Assembly (NCBI RefSeq): GCF_014193285.1
Contig: NZ_JACHZE010000002.1
Location: 496,001-560,000, forward strand
Direction of reading: 5' to 3'
Length of the DNA stretch: 64,000 nt
From: Atlantibacter sp. RC6
GTDB lineage: Bacteria > Pseudomonadota > Gammaproteobacteria > Enterobacterales > Enterobacteriaceae
In this document: piece after piece, positions 17,683-27,072 of the stretch
How the letters are laid out: each line of letters starts with the position of its first letter
Position numbering within the stretch: position 1 is the stretch's first letter
Notes under the pieces: generated by a model
Databases searched by the model: none
Seen by the model: only the letters and a program-made list of their open reading frames with translations
Told to the model about the DNA's origin: nothing
Made by a program: the position numbers and the translations under genes

Positions 17683-19227
17683 ATGCGTCATTCTCTCCAC
17701 ACCACCAATAAAGAATATATTCTCGCTGATAATGATACATTAATGTCCACCACCGACTTGCAAAGTTATATTACTTATACTAATGACAGTTTTATTAGTG
17801 CCAGCGGTTTCAACGCCGATGAATTGATCGGCCATCCTCATAATGTTGTTCGCCATCCTGATATGCCAAAACAGGTATTCGCCGACATGTGGGCGACGTT
17901 AAAGCGCGGCGAACCCTGGACCGGGCTGGTGAAAAACCGCCGTAAAAATGGTGATTTTTATTGGGTGCGCGCCAATGCGATCCCTATCGTGCGAAATAAC
18001 CAAACCTGCGGTTATATGTCGATTCGTACTAAAGCCTGGCCGGAAGAAATAGCCCGTGCCGATGCCTTGTATAAGAAAATTAATCAGGGGAAATTAACCG
18101 GTTTTCGGTTTTACAGTGGATTACTGGTACGGCGCGGCGTAGGCCGGGTGGGCAATTTGTTTAAAACGCTGCCGCTGCGCTGGCGTATTCGCCTGCCGTT
18201 ATTAACGCTGTTGCCCCTTACCGCGCTGATGCTCCAGGCGCTTGCCCTGCCGTTTAAAAGCGCCCTGCCCATGATGGGATTTCAGGCCGTCTGTAGCCTG
18301 CTGATTTGCCTGTGGCTGGAGGCTCAGGTTTCCCGTCCGATGGAAAAGGTCTGCAAGCAGGCGTTGCAGGTGGCGACGGGGGCCAGCCACAGTGTGGACC
18401 ATATGCAGCGCGCCGACGAAATCGGCACCACGCTGCGCGCGATAAGCCAGCTCGGGCTGATGTTTCGCTGGCTGGTTAACGACGTCAGCAGCCAGGTGGT
18501 CACCGTACGCCAGGGCAGCGACGCGCTGGCGCAGGGCAATGACGATCTCAGCGAGCGTACCCGCCAGACGGCGGTCAACGTCCAGCAAACCCTTGCCACC
18601 ATGAATCAGCTCGCCGCCACGGTGCAGCACAATACCGCAACCGCCAGCGCCGCCGATAAGCTCTCACTTTCTACCTGCCACGCCGCCACCAACGGCGGCG
18701 AAGTGATGGAAACCGTTATTGCCACTATGGACCAGATCGCGCAAAGCACCGCGCAAATCAGCAGCATCACCAGCCTGATTGACAGCATCGCCTTCCAGAC
18801 CAATATCCTGGCGCTCAACGCCGCCGTCGAAGCCGCCCGGGCGGGGGAACAGGGTAAAGGATTCGGGGTCGTGGCGGGAGAAGTGCGCAACCTTGCCAGC
18901 CGTAGCGCAACCGCCGCCAGCGACATTCGCAAGCTGATTGAGGCCAGCACCCGTAATGTGGAGTCCGGTTCCGAGCAGGTGCAGATGGCGGGCAAAACCA
19001 TGCGGGAAATTGTGCAACAGGTGGAAAACGTCACCAGCCTGATTGCTCAAATCAGCGACGCTACGGCGCATCAGGCACAAGGGCTGACGGAGTTAACCCG
19101 TGCCGTGGATGAGCTGGATAAAATTACCCAGCAAAACGCCAGTCTGGTGCAGGAAGGGGCCGAGGCGTCCGCCACCGTTAAACATCAGGCGACGCGACTG
19201 GTGGATGCGGTCGCCGTGTTTCGCTAG
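17683..19227 (+). CDS. Aer-type PAS-containing chemotaxis (aerotaxis) receptor
   Basis: A 514-residue redox/oxygen taxis transducer closely resembling E. coli Aer (506 aa). The N-terminal PAS domain (about 15-115) has [43 protein letters not shown] and GYMSIRTKA, the FAD-binding region in Aer. A hydrophobic segment (about 170-210) anchors it without a periplasmic domain. A HAMP-like region follows, then a signalling hairpin with [26 protein letters not shown], where receptors bind CheA/CheW. There is no C-terminal NWETF tether. Classical aer is elsewhere in E. coli, so this is probably a second Aer paralog. AAGGA lies 9 bp before the ATG. Confidence 0.9.
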   Translation: MRHSLHTTNKEYILADNDTLMSTTDLQSYITYTNDSFISASGFNADELIGHPHNVVRHPDMPKQVFADMWATLKRGEPWTGLVKNRRKNGDFYWVRANAIPIVRNNQTCGYMSIRTKAWPEEIARADALYKKINQGKLTGFRFYSGLLVRRGVGRVGNLFKTLPLRWRIRLPLLTLLPLTALMLQALALPFKSALPMMGFQAVCSLLICLWLEAQVSRPMEKVCKQALQVATGASHSVDHMQRADEIGTTLRAISQLGLMFRWLVNDVSSQVVTVRQGSDALAQGNDDLSERTRQTAVNVQQTLATMNQLAATVQHNTATASAADKLSLSTCHAATNGGEVMETVIATMDQIAQSTAQISSITSLIDSIAFQTNILALNAAVEAARAGEQGKGFGVVAGEVRNLASRSATAASDIRKLIEASTRNVESGSEQVQMAGKTMREIVQQVENVTSLIAQISDATAHQAQGLTELTRAVDELDKITQQNASLVQEGAEASATVKHQATRLVDAVAVFR

Positions 19228-19230
19228 CCG

Positions 19231-20439
19231 TTAATAAGCGATAGACCAGTTCTTCGGGATGCCGCCGGCGGTCATATGTTTTCGCAATGACGCCGGCTGG
19301 TAATCGCTTAACTTCCATACCCCATCCATCGGTGACTGAAACGGCAGCGCGTTGCCGCCATAAATCCGGTCGATAACCGACTGATGGATCATTAACGAAG
19401 AGTGGACCGGCGCGGGAAAACGCCGTGGCGCAATGCGCTGCCAGGGCGTTGGCGGGAACCAGTTACAGTGCAGCGGCCCTAAGCCATTGCTGATAATGGG
19501 CCGTAAATCCAGCGGTAAACCGAGATCGCTCAGCACATCCCGCATCCAGCGTAACGTGGTATTCGCCAGCGCGCTTTCTTCGCTCTCGTCATCGTAGCCG
19601 CCGCCGATATCTTCATGAATGCCGGCAAATAACACCTGCATAATTCGATCGCGGAAATCCCACAGTACCGGCTCAAACTCCGCGCGCTCTTCATCTATCG
19701 CTATCGCCTGTAAACCGTACTTGACCCGGTCAGCCAGCGCCGACGATCCGAAGCGAAACACATCGGTGCGTTTATCCTGGTAATACGCAGGGATGCCCTT
19801 TTTACCCACGGTTTCAAACGCGGCGACGGCTTCTATCGGCACGTTGGTCATCATATCGTCAGGCCCTGGCGGCTCGCAGAAGTAGCCCGGCAGATCGCTG
19901 ACCACCTGCCCGAGCAGATCGCCATCCATATGCGCGGCATGGGCCCGGTACTGCGTCCAGACCGCCGCCGCCCGTCGCCAGGCGTCGGGCTTATTATGCT
20001 CATTGAAGCGCAAACGCGCGCTGTCCAGCAAACCACGGCTGAGGATCATATCGGCCAGCGCCCGCACCGTGTACGCGCCGCGGCTAAATCCGATCAGCCA
20101 GATCCGATCCCCGGGTTGGTAATGACGGCTGATAAAGGTATAACCCCTGACAACGGGAACGATAAACCGGGCGCCAAACGCCCCATCCAGACTGTTCGCA
20201 AACGGATTATTCGGGTCGCCCACCCCATGAATATACTTTGCGACCTGTAAGACGTCCCCGTCGGGATCCCGCCAGGTTTTCTCCTGTTCATTGGCCAGCA
20301 GCAGGCTGTGTTGATCCACCTCCCCCCGCAGCGCCACAAACAGCTGGTAAACATTGCCAGCCCGAACCGGGCTGTGTTGAACGTCAAGGTCCGGCCCGCC
20401 CCAGACCCCATCCGCACAAAAAACAATGTCTTTGCTCAT
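19231..20439 (-). CDS. DUF2235 alpha/beta-hydrolase (Tle-like)
   Basis: A 402-residue DUF2235 protein. It has the early VFCADGVWGG strand motif and the nucleophile elbow LIGFSRGAYTVRAL (Ser at 119). The C-terminal HEDIGGGYDDE is the conserved acid/His region of the family. DUF2235 includes type VI phospholipase effectors of the Tle1 class, but many members are standalone and uncharacterised. There is no signal peptide, no adjacent vgrG or hcp and no immunity gene. It converges on the Aer-type gene, stops being 3 bp apart, and is divergent from phnC. Its substrate is unknown; lipase or esterase activity is an inference from the family. Confidence 0.8.
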   Translation of the reverse strand: MSKDIVFCADGVWGGPDLDVQHSPVRAGNVYQLFVALRGEVDQHSLLLANEQEKTWRDPDGDVLQVAKYIHGVGDPNNPFANSLDGAFGARFIVPVVRGYTFISRHYQPGDRIWLIGFSRGAYTVRALADMILSRGLLDSARLRFNEHNKPDAWRRAAAVWTQYRAHAAHMDGDLLGQVVSDLPGYFCEPPGPDDMMTNVPIEAVAAFETVGKKGIPAYYQDKRTDVFRFGSSALADRVKYGLQAIAIDEERAEFEPVLWDFRDRIMQVLFAGIHEDIGGGYDDESEESALANTTLRWMRDVLSDLGLPLDLRPIISNGLGPLHCNWFPPTPWQRIAPRRFPAPVHSSLMIHQSVIDRIYGGNALPFQSPMDGVWKLSDYQPASLRKHMTAGGIPKNWSIAY

Positions 20440-20665
20440 CGTTGATTCCCGCTGCCAGAGGTTAATTTCGCGTCGTGTTACGTGAGGTTAATCGCCCGCA
20501 TAAAGTCTCTCGCAGCCTTACCCGGAAAAAGCGCACAATCCGCACCCCTTAAGCTAAGAAAATCTCCCCCTGCCTTGCACTACGAAAAAAGTTGGTAGCT
20601 GAATGCATTCCCTAGTCATTCCGCCTTCCAGAACGGCCATTCTTCATCCGATTGCCATTTCCCGT

Positions 20666-20700
20666 TAACAGAATCGTCACATTACCCGGTCAACATGAGG
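20666..20700 (+). promoter_or_regulatory. phnCp: Pho-box-like promoter of the phn operon
   Basis: The stretch GTTAACAGAATCGTCACATT lies 39 bp or more before phnC. It corresponds to the conserved part of the E. coli phnC (psiD) Pho box, with a TCGTCAC half repeat and a weaker repeat 11 bp upstream. PhoB activation under phosphate starvation is therefore likely. Repeat matches are imperfect, so exact half-sites are uncertain. Confidence 0.6.
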
Positions 20701-20723
20701 CCACTTTTCATGGAGACCGTGTA

Positions 20724-21512
20724 ATGCAAACGATTATCCGCGTCGAAAATTTGACCCGCACTTTCCGTAACCATCAGGCGCTGAATGGGGTGAGTCTGGA
20801 GGTAAATACTGGCGAAATGGTCGCGCTGCTGGGGCCGTCAGGCTCCGGGAAATCCACCCTGCTGCGCCATCTCAGCGGGCTGATCACCAGCGACGAATCC
20901 CCGGAAATTCATATCGAAATGCTGGGCCGCACCGTTCAGCGCGCAGGCCGTCTGGCCCGCGATATCCGCCAGACCCGCGCCCAGACAGGCTACATCTTCC
21001 AGCAGTTCAATCTGGTTAACCGCCTGACGGTAATAGAAAACGTGCTGATCGGCGCGCTCGGGGCGACCCCGTTCTGGCGTACCTGTTTCAGTTGGTTCAG
21101 CCGCGAGCAGAATCAGCGCGCGCTTCAGGCGTTGTCCCGCGTCGGGATGGCCCATCTGGCGTATCAGCGGGTGTCTACGCTCTCCGGCGGCCAGCAGCAG
21201 CGCGTGGCGATTGCTCGCGCATTGATGCAACAGGCCAAAGTGATTCTGGCGGATGAGCCAATTGCGTCGCTTGACCCGGAGTCGGCGCGCATCGTGATGG
21301 AAACCCTGCGCGACATTAACCGTCAGGACGGGATCACCATTGTGGTGACGCTCCATCAGGTGGATTACGCCCTGCGCTACTGCCAACGCATTGTGGCGCT
21401 GCGTCAGGGCAATGTCTTTTTCGACGGTGCCAGTAGCGCCTTCGACAGCGAACGTTCCGACCATCTCTACCGCAGCCTGAATCGCGTCGAGCAGAACGCG
21501 CAGGCCGCCTAA
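20724..21512 (+). CDS. phnC: Phosphonate ABC transporter ATPase PhnC
   Basis: PhnC energises phosphonate import with PhnD and PhnE. The 262 residues carry Walker [10 protein letters not shown] (37-45), the signature [15 protein letters not shown] and Walker [16 protein letters not shown] 20724 was preferred to an in-frame codon 24 triplets upstream. It has GGAGA nearby, gives [10 protein letters not shown] as in E. coli, and the longer form would run through the Pho box. It is the first gene of the complete phnC-P operon, with phnD 18 bp downstream. Confidence 0.96.
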   Translation: MQTIIRVENLTRTFRNHQALNGVSLEVNTGEMVALLGPSGSGKSTLLRHLSGLITSDESPEIHIEMLGRTVQRAGRLARDIRQTRAQTGYIFQQFNLVNRLTVIENVLIGALGATPFWRTCFSWFSREQNQRALQALSRVGMAHLAYQRVSTLSGGQQQRVAIARALMQQAKVILADEPIASLDPESARIVMETLRDINRQDGITIVVTLHQVDYALRYCQRIVALRQGNVFFDGASSAFDSERSDHLYRSLNRVEQNAQAA

Positions 21513-21530
21513 CTTATCTGAGGATATTTC

Positions 21531-22547
21531 ATGACTTACAAAGCGGTTGCCGCTCTGGCCTTTACCAGCATGTTCAGCGTGAGCGCCCTGTTAAGCCCGG
21601 CGCAGGCGCAGGAGCAGGAAAAGGCGATTAACTTTGGCATCATTTCGACGGAATCACAGCAAAACCTCAAACCGCAATGGGACCCGTTCCTTAAGGATAT
21701 GGAGAAGAAACTGGGCGTGAAAGTGAACGCGTTTTTCGCGCCGGACTACGCGGGCATTATCCAGGGGATGCGCTTTAACAAAGTGGATGTGGCCTGGTAC
21801 GGCAACCTTTCCGCCATGGAAGCGGTGGATCGCGCCAACGGGCAGGTGTTTGCTCAGACCGTGGCGGCGGACGGATCGCCGGGTTACTGGAGCGTGCTGA
21901 TCGTCAACAAAGATAATCCGATCAAGGACGTTAACGAACTGCTGGCGAAGCGCAAGGATCTGACCTTCGGCAACGGCGATCCTAATTCAACCTCAGGCTT
22001 CCTGGTGCCGGGCTACTATGTATTCGCGAAGAACAACATCGCGCCCACCGACTTCAAGCGTACCCTGAACGCCAACCACGAAACCAACGCCCTGGCCGTG
22101 GCCAACAAGCAGGTGGATGTGGCAACCAATAACACCGAAAACCTCGATCGTCTGAAAGTCACCGCGCCGGAAAAATTCAGCCAACTGAAAGTGATCTGGA
22201 AATCGCCGCTGATCCCGAGCGATCCGATCGTCTGGCGTAAAAACCTTTCTGATGCCACCAAAGACAAGATCTACGACTTCTTCACCACCTACGGCAAAAC
22301 TGCCGAAGAGCAACAGGTGCTGAAAGGCCTTTCATGGGCGCCGTTCCGCCCATCCAGCGACCTGCAACTGGTGCCGATCCGCCAGCTGGCGCTGTTTAAA
22401 GAGATGCAGAGCGTCAAAGCCAACAAGACCCTGAGCGAGCAGGATCGCGCGGCCAAAACCGCGGAACTCCAGGCGAAGCTCGACGATCTCGATCGTCTGA
22501 ATGCGGCCCTCGGCGCGATGAACAACGTGACCACCGCCTCACAGTAA
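21531..22547 (+). CDS. phnD: Periplasmic phosphonate-binding protein PhnD
   Basis: A 338-residue periplasmic solute-binding protein that captures phosphonates, notably 2-aminoethylphosphonate, for the PhnCE transporter. It has a signal peptide of about 26 residues ending SPAQA, then INFGIISTESQQNLKPQW. The conserved phosphonate-binding region has VDVAWYGNLSAMEA and GNGDPNSTSGFLVPGYY. GAGG lies 8-11 bp before the ATG. A perfect UUCG hairpin follows the stop and may raise its expression over phnE. Confidence 0.96.
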   Translation: MTYKAVAALAFTSMFSVSALLSPAQAQEQEKAINFGIISTESQQNLKPQWDPFLKDMEKKLGVKVNAFFAPDYAGIIQGMRFNKVDVAWYGNLSAMEAVDRANGQVFAQTVAADGSPGYWSVLIVNKDNPIKDVNELLAKRKDLTFGNGDPNSTSGFLVPGYYVFAKNNIAPTDFKRTLNANHETNALAVANKQVDVATNNTENLDRLKVTAPEKFSQLKVIWKSPLIPSDPIVWRKNLSDATKDKIYDFFTTYGKTAEEQQVLKGLSWAPFRPSSDLQLVPIRQLALFKEMQSVKANKTLSEQDRAAKTAELQAKLDDLDRLNAALGAMNNVTTASQ

Positions 22548-22553
22548 TCCTTT

Positions 22554-22579
22554 GTCCTCACGGGTTCGCCCGTGAGGAC
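22554..22579 (+). promoter_or_regulatory. Intercistronic UUCG hairpin between phnD and phnE
   Basis: An 11-bp perfect stem (GTCCTCACGGG/CCCGTGAGGAC) closes a TTCG tetraloop 7 bp after the phnD stop, with no T run. Such hairpins protect upstream mRNA from 3' exonucleases. The position after the binding-protein gene fits a role in setting PhnD:PhnE ratio, which is an inference. Confidence 0.75.
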
Positions 22580-22596
22580 GCGTTACGGAGTTCCTT

Positions 22597-23376
22597 ATGC
22601 AAACCATTACTGTTGCGCCCCCGAAGCGAAGCTGGTTTACCCTGCTGAGCTGGGCAGTGCTGCTGGCGGTGCTGATTGCCTCATGGCAGGGCGCGGAAAT
22701 GGCACCGCTCAACCTGATCCGCGATGCGGGCAATATGGCGACCTTCGGCGCTGATTTCTTCCCGCCGGACTTCAGCCAGTGGCAGCACTATTTGGGCGAA
22801 ATGCTCATCACCCTGCAAATCGCCGTCTGGGGCACCGCGCTGGCGGTTTTACTCTCCATCCCGTTTGGCCTGCTGTGCGCCGATAATCTGGTTCCGTGGT
22901 GGATTTATCAGCCGATGCGCCGGCTGATGGACGCCTGCCGCGCCATCAACGAAATGGTGTTCGCCATGCTGTTTGTGGTGGCGGTGGGATTAGGGCCGTT
23001 CGCGGGCGTGCTGGCGCTGTTTATCCACACCACCGGCGTGCTCTCCAAGCTGCTCTCCGAAGCGGTAGAAGCCATCGAGCCCGGCCCGGTCGAAGGCGTG
23101 CGCGCTACCGGAGCCAACAAAATCGAAGAAATTCTCTACGGCGTGCTGCCGCAGGTAATGCCGCTGTTGATCTCCTACTCCCTGTACCGCTTCGAATCCA
23201 ACGTGCGTTCCGCCACGGTGGTAGGCATGGTCGGCGCGGGCGGGATTGGCGTCACGTTGTGGGAAGCGATTCGCGGGTTCCAGTTCCAACAAACCTGCGC
23301 CCTGATGATTGTCATCATCATCACCGTCAGCCTGCTCGACTTCCTGTCGCAGCGCTTGCGTAAGCACTTCATCTGA
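22597..23376 (+). CDS. phnE: Phosphonate ABC transporter permease PhnE
   Basis: A 259-residue inner-membrane permease with about six helices. Its [20 protein letters not shown] is the cytoplasmic loop that docks the ATPase. The frame is intact, unlike E. coli K-12, where an 8-bp duplication silences phnE; this operon should therefore be expressed without mutation. Near the C-terminus [20 protein letters not shown] is typical of the family. A CGGAG ribosome site precedes the ATG. Confidence 0.95.
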   Translation: MQTITVAPPKRSWFTLLSWAVLLAVLIASWQGAEMAPLNLIRDAGNMATFGADFFPPDFSQWQHYLGEMLITLQIAVWGTALAVLLSIPFGLLCADNLVPWWIYQPMRRLMDACRAINEMVFAMLFVVAVGLGPFAGVLALFIHTTGVLSKLLSEAVEAIEPGPVEGVRATGANKIEEILYGVLPQVMPLLISYSLYRFESNVRSATVVGMVGAGGIGVTLWEAIRGFQFQQTCALMIVIIITVSLLDFLSQRLRKHFI

Positions 23377-23396
23377 GTTGCGAGGCTTTGATTGCT

Positions 23397-24122
23397 ATGC
23401 ACTTATCCAGACATCCGACCAGTTACCCCACCCGATATCAGGAAATAGCCGCAAAGCTTGAAGAGGAGCTGAAAAATCACTACCGCTGCGGGGATTATCT
23501 GCCGGCGGAACAGCAACTGGCAGACCGCTTCGCGGTGAATCGCCACACCCTGCGCCGCGCCATCGACCAACTGGTGGAGCGCGGCTGGGTGCAGCGCCGC
23601 CAGGGCGTGGGCGTGCTGGTATTGATGCGTCCGTTCGATTACCCGCTCAATGCCCAGGCGCGCTTTAGCCAGAATCTGCTGGAACAGGGTAGCCATCCCA
23701 CCAGCGAACGCCTGTTAGCGGTGCTGCGCCCGGCGTCAAATCAGGTCGCCCAGGCGTTGGACGTCACCGAAGGGCAGAACGTTATCCACCTGCGCACCTT
23801 GCGCCGGGTCAACGGCATCGCCCTGTGCCTGATCGATCACTATTTTTCCGAGCTTGCATGGTGGCCTGCGTTGCAGGGCTTTAGCCAGGGTTCGCTGCAC
23901 GATTATCTCGACCAGCAGCTCGATATTCGCCTGCTGCGCACCCAGACACGCATCAGCGCGCGCCGCGCCCAGGCCAAAGAGAGCAAGCTGCTGGAGATCC
24001 CCAATATGGCGCCGCTGCTCTGCGTGCGCACCCTTAACCACCGCAACGACGTGGCGGCGCCGGCGGAATACTCCGTCAGCCTGACCCGCGCCGACATGAT
24101 TGAATTCACCATGGAGCACTAA
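23397..24122 (+). CDS. phnF: GntR-family regulator PhnF
   Basis: PhnF is a GntR/HutC-type regulator inside the phn operon, not needed for catalysis and thought to repress or modulate it. The 241 residues begin with a winged helix (YPTRYQEIAAKLEEEL, LPAEQQLADRFAVNRHTLRR). They end with a UTRA ligand domain (RISARRAQAKESKLLEIPNM). ATG 23397 gives MHLSRHPTSYPTRYQE as in E. coli; an in-frame codon 9 bp upstream is less likely. The stop shares one base with the phnG start. Confidence 0.94.
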   Translation: MHLSRHPTSYPTRYQEIAAKLEEELKNHYRCGDYLPAEQQLADRFAVNRHTLRRAIDQLVERGWVQRRQGVGVLVLMRPFDYPLNAQARFSQNLLEQGSHPTSERLLAVLRPASNQVAQALDVTEGQNVIHLRTLRRVNGIALCLIDHYFSELAWWPALQGFSQGSLHDYLDQQLDIRLLRTQTRISARRAQAKESKLLEIPNMAPLLCVRTLNHRNDVAAPAEYSVSLTRADMIEFTMEH

Positions 24123-24583
24123 TGGACGCGGCACATTACACCCTCGCCCAACGCCAGCACTGGATGGCCGTGCTGGCCCACAGCCTGCCGGATGAATTGC
24201 AGCGCTACGTTGATACGCTGCGTATCGCGCCGCAATACCAGACCCTACGCCCGGCGGAAACCGGCCTGGTGCAAATCCAGGGCCGCATGGGCGGCACCGG
24301 CTCGCGCTTTTATACCGGCGACGCCACCCTGACCCGCGCCGTGATCCGCCTGGATAACGGCTTGTGCGGTTACAGCTGGGTGCTGGGGCGCAACAAACCC
24401 CACGCCGAACGCTGCGCGGTGATCGACGCCCTGATGCAAGACCCGGCGCACTATCCGTCGCTGCTGGAAACCCTTATTGCCCCGCTGGAAGCCCACCGCG
24501 CCGCCCGTTTACAGACGCGCGCCGAACAGGTGAACGCCAGCCGGGTCGACTTTTTCACCCTGGTGCGTGGAGACAACGCATGA
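24122..24583 (+). CDS. phnG: C-P lyase core subunit PhnG
   Basis: PhnG is a subunit of the PhnGHIJ core that, with PhnI and PhnL, couples phosphonate to the C1' of ATP, releasing adenine. The 153 residues include [32 protein letters not shown] and [16 protein letters not shown], close to E. coli PhnG (150 aa). It overlaps phnF by 1 bp and phnH by 4 bp, so translation is coupled. Confidence 0.95.
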   Translation: MDAAHYTLAQRQHWMAVLAHSLPDELQRYVDTLRIAPQYQTLRPAETGLVQIQGRMGGTGSRFYTGDATLTRAVIRLDNGLCGYSWVLGRNKPHAERCAVIDALMQDPAHYPSLLETLIAPLEAHRAARLQTRAEQVNASRVDFFTLVRGDNA

Positions 24584-25164
24584 CATTAACAACTGCTTTC
24601 GCTACCCCGGTTCACGATGCCCAACACAGCTTTCGCCGCCTGCTCAAAGCCATGAGCGAACCGGGCGTGATTGTGTCCCTGCATCAACTGGCCCACGGCT
24701 GGCCGCCGTTCGGCCAGGCCACCACCAGCGTGCTGCTGACACTTGCGGATAATGATACCCCGCTGTGGCTGAGCGCCAGAATGGGCAACGATATTGTCCG
24801 TCAGAATCTGCGTTTCCATACCAACGCGCCGCTCACCGACGATCTTGCCAGCGCGCTGTTTGCAGTGGCCGACGAGACGCTCACCGCCACCCAGTTGAAT
24901 TTGCTGTCGCAGGGCAGCGCCGTGGCCCCGGAAACCAGCGCCACGCTGATTATGCAGGTCGCCAGCCTGAGCGGCGGGCGGATGCTGCGCCTCACCGGCG
25001 CGGGCATTCATGAGGAGCGCATGGTCGCGCCGCAGTTGCCGGAGTGCGTGATCCACGAACTGACCGAGCGCCCGCATCCGTTCCCGCTGGGTATCGATCT
25101 GATCCTCACCTGCGGCGATCGTCTGCTGGCGATCCCGCGCACCACCCACGTGGAGGTGTGCTGA
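24580..25164 (+). CDS. phnH: C-P lyase core subunit PhnH
   Basis: A 194-residue component of the C-P lyase core complex, the same length as in E. coli. It has no recognised catalytic motif; in the known structure it sits on PhnJ as a structural subunit. Conserved strings include [17 protein letters not shown] and [17 protein letters not shown] 24580 overlaps the phnG stop by 4 bp; an open frame extends much further upstream but lies within phnG. Confidence 0.95.
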   Translation: MTLTTAFATPVHDAQHSFRRLLKAMSEPGVIVSLHQLAHGWPPFGQATTSVLLTLADNDTPLWLSARMGNDIVRQNLRFHTNAPLTDDLASALFAVADETLTATQLNLLSQGSAVAPETSATLIMQVASLSGGRMLRLTGAGIHEERMVAPQLPECVIHELTERPHPFPLGIDLILTCGDRLLAIPRTTHVEVC

Positions 25165-26249
25165 TGTACGTTGCAGTGAAAGGGGGCGAAAAAGCGATCG
25201 ACGCCGCGCACGCCCTTCAGCAGCACAAACGCCGGGGCGACAGCCAGATCCCGGAACTGAGCGTGGCGCAAATTGACGCCCAGCTTAATCTCGCCGTGGA
25301 TCGGGTGATGACCGAAGGCGGCATTGCAGATCGCGAACTGGCGGCGCTGGCGCTCAAGCAGGCCAGCGGCGACAGCGTGGAAGCCATTTTTCTGCTGCGC
25401 GCTTATCGCACTACGCTGCCGCGCCTGGCGGTCAGCGAGCCGATAGATACCGCCGCCATGCGTCTGGAACGGCGAATTTCGGCGGTGTACAAAGACGTGC
25501 CCGGCGGCCAACTGCTCGGCCCGACTTATGATTACACCCATCGCCTGCTTGACTTCGCCCTGCTGGCGGACGGTGAAGCGTCTGCGCTGACACGGGCCGA
25601 CGGCGCACAGCCGCACGCGCCCCACGTATTTAGCCTGCTGGAAGCACAAAAGCTGGCCAAGCCAGAGCAGGATAACGGCGAGCAGCCGGATGACATCACC
25701 CGTCAACCGCCGGTTTACCCCTGTTCGCGCGCCTCGCGGCTACAACAACTGGTACGCGGCGACGAGGGATACTTGCTGGCGCTGGCCTACTCCACCCAGC
25801 GCGGCTACGGGCGCAACCACCCGTTTGCCGGAGAAATCCGCAGCGGCTACGTTTCCGTGGAAATCATCCCCGAGGAACTGGGTTTTGCGGTCAACGTCGG
25901 CGAACTGCTGATGACCGAATGCGAAATGGTTAACGGCTTTATCGATCCGCCAGAAGAGCCTGCGCACTTTACGCGCGGTTACGGGCTGGTCTTCGGCCAG
26001 AGCGAGCGTAAAGCCATGGCGATGGCGCTGGTGGACCGCGCGTTACAGGCCCCGGAGTACGGCGAAAACATCACCTCCCCCGCCCAGGATGAAGAGTTTG
26101 TGCTGGCCCATGCCGATAATGTCGAAGCCGCCGGGTTTGTCTCGCATCTGAAACTGCCCCACTACGTCGATTTCCAGGCCGAACTGGAACTGCTCAAACG
26201 CCTGCAACGTGAACAGGAGACCCGCCGTGACGCATCTTGCCGGTTATAA
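25164..26249 (+). CDS. phnI: C-P lyase core subunit PhnI (nucleosidase component)
   Basis: PhnI acts in the first committed step, displacement of adenine from ATP by phosphonate to give ribose 1-phosphonate 5-triphosphate. The 361 residues include [52 protein letters not shown] and HADNVEAAGFVSHLKLPHYV. The C-terminus (QREQETRRDASCRL) is about seven residues longer than in E. coli, so it overlaps phnJ by 23 bp. The start overlaps the last base of phnH. Confidence 0.95.
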   Translation: MYVAVKGGEKAIDAAHALQQHKRRGDSQIPELSVAQIDAQLNLAVDRVMTEGGIADRELAALALKQASGDSVEAIFLLRAYRTTLPRLAVSEPIDTAAMRLERRISAVYKDVPGGQLLGPTYDYTHRLLDFALLADGEASALTRADGAQPHAPHVFSLLEAQKLAKPEQDNGEQPDDITRQPPVYPCSRASRLQQLVRGDEGYLLALAYSTQRGYGRNHPFAGEIRSGYVSVEIIPEELGFAVNVGELLMTECEMVNGFIDPPEEPAHFTRGYGLVFGQSERKAMAMALVDRALQAPEYGENITSPAQDEEFVLAHADNVEAAGFVSHLKLPHYVDFQAELELLKRLQREQETRRDASCRL

Positions 26250-27072
26250 CTTTGCTTACCTGGACGAGCAAACCAAGCGCATGATCCGCCGCGCGATTTT
26301 AAAAGCGGTAGCGATCCCCGGTTACCAGGTGCCGTTCGGCGGTCGCGAAATGCCGATGCCTTATGGCTGGGGAACCGGCGGGATCCAGATCACCGCCAGC
26401 ATCATCGGTGAAGCCGACGTGCTGAAAGTGATCGACCAGGGCGCGGACGACACCACCAACGCCGTGTCGATCCGCAATTTCTTTAAGCGCGTGACTCACG
26501 TCACCACCACTGAATCTACCGAAAACGCCACCCTGATCCAGACCCGCCATCGCATCCCGGAGATGCCGCTGGTGGAGGATCAGATCCTGATTTATCAGGT
26601 GCCGATCCCGGAGCCGCTGCGCTTTATCGAGCCGCGCGAAACCGAAACCCGCACCATGCACGCCCTGGAAGAGTACGGCGTGATGCAGGTGAAGCTGTAC
26701 GAAGATATCGCCCGCTTCGGCCATATCGCCACTACCTATGCCTACCCGGTGAAGGTCAACGGCCGCTATGTCATGGACCCGTCGCCGATCCCGAAATTCG
26801 ATAACCCGAAAATGGACCAGATGCCCGCACTGCAACTGTTCGGCGCCGGGCGCGAAAAACGCATCTACGCAGTGCCGCCCTATACCCGCGTTGAAAGCCT
26901 GGACTTCGACGACCACCCGTTCAGCGTCCAGCAGTGGGATCAGCCCTGCGCCATCTGCGGCTCCCATGACAGCTATCTCGACGAAGTGGTGCTGGATGAC
27001 GCGGGCAACCGCATGTTCGTCTGTTCCGATACCGATTTCTGCCGCACGGTTTGCGAGGCCCATAACCCATGA
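26227..27072 (+). CDS. phnJ: Radical-SAM C-P lyase PhnJ
   Basis: PhnJ cleaves the carbon-phosphorus bond of ribose 1-phosphonate 5-phosphate using S-adenosylmethionine and a [4Fe-4S] cluster, releasing the alkane (methane from methylphosphonate). Starting from GTG 26227 (AGGAGA 8 bp before it, inside phnI) it has 281 residues, exactly the E. coli length. The C-terminal cysteine set is intact: CAIC (C241, C244), C266 in MFVCSDTD and the adjacent C272, plus one extra nearby Cys. GGREMPMPYGWGTGGIQ is conserved. An earlier in-frame GTG exists but lacks a ribosome site. Confidence 0.95.
   Translation: MTHLAGYNFAYLDEQTKRMIRRAILKAVAIPGYQVPFGGREMPMPYGWGTGGIQITASIIGEADVLKVIDQGADDTTNAVSIRNFFKRVTHVTTTESTENATLIQTRHRIPEMPLVEDQILIYQVPIPEPLRFIEPRETETRTMHALEEYGVMQVKLYEDIARFGHIATTYAYPVKVNGRYVMDPSPIPKFDNPKMDQMPALQLFGAGREKRIYAVPPYTRVESLDFDDHPFSVQQWDQPCAICGSHDSYLDEVVLDDAGNRMFVCSDTDFCRTVCEAHNP

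Noticed and set aside
20652..20723. N-terminal extension of PhnC
   Set aside because: It would translate the Pho-box promoter; the ATG at 20724 matches the family and has a ribosome site.
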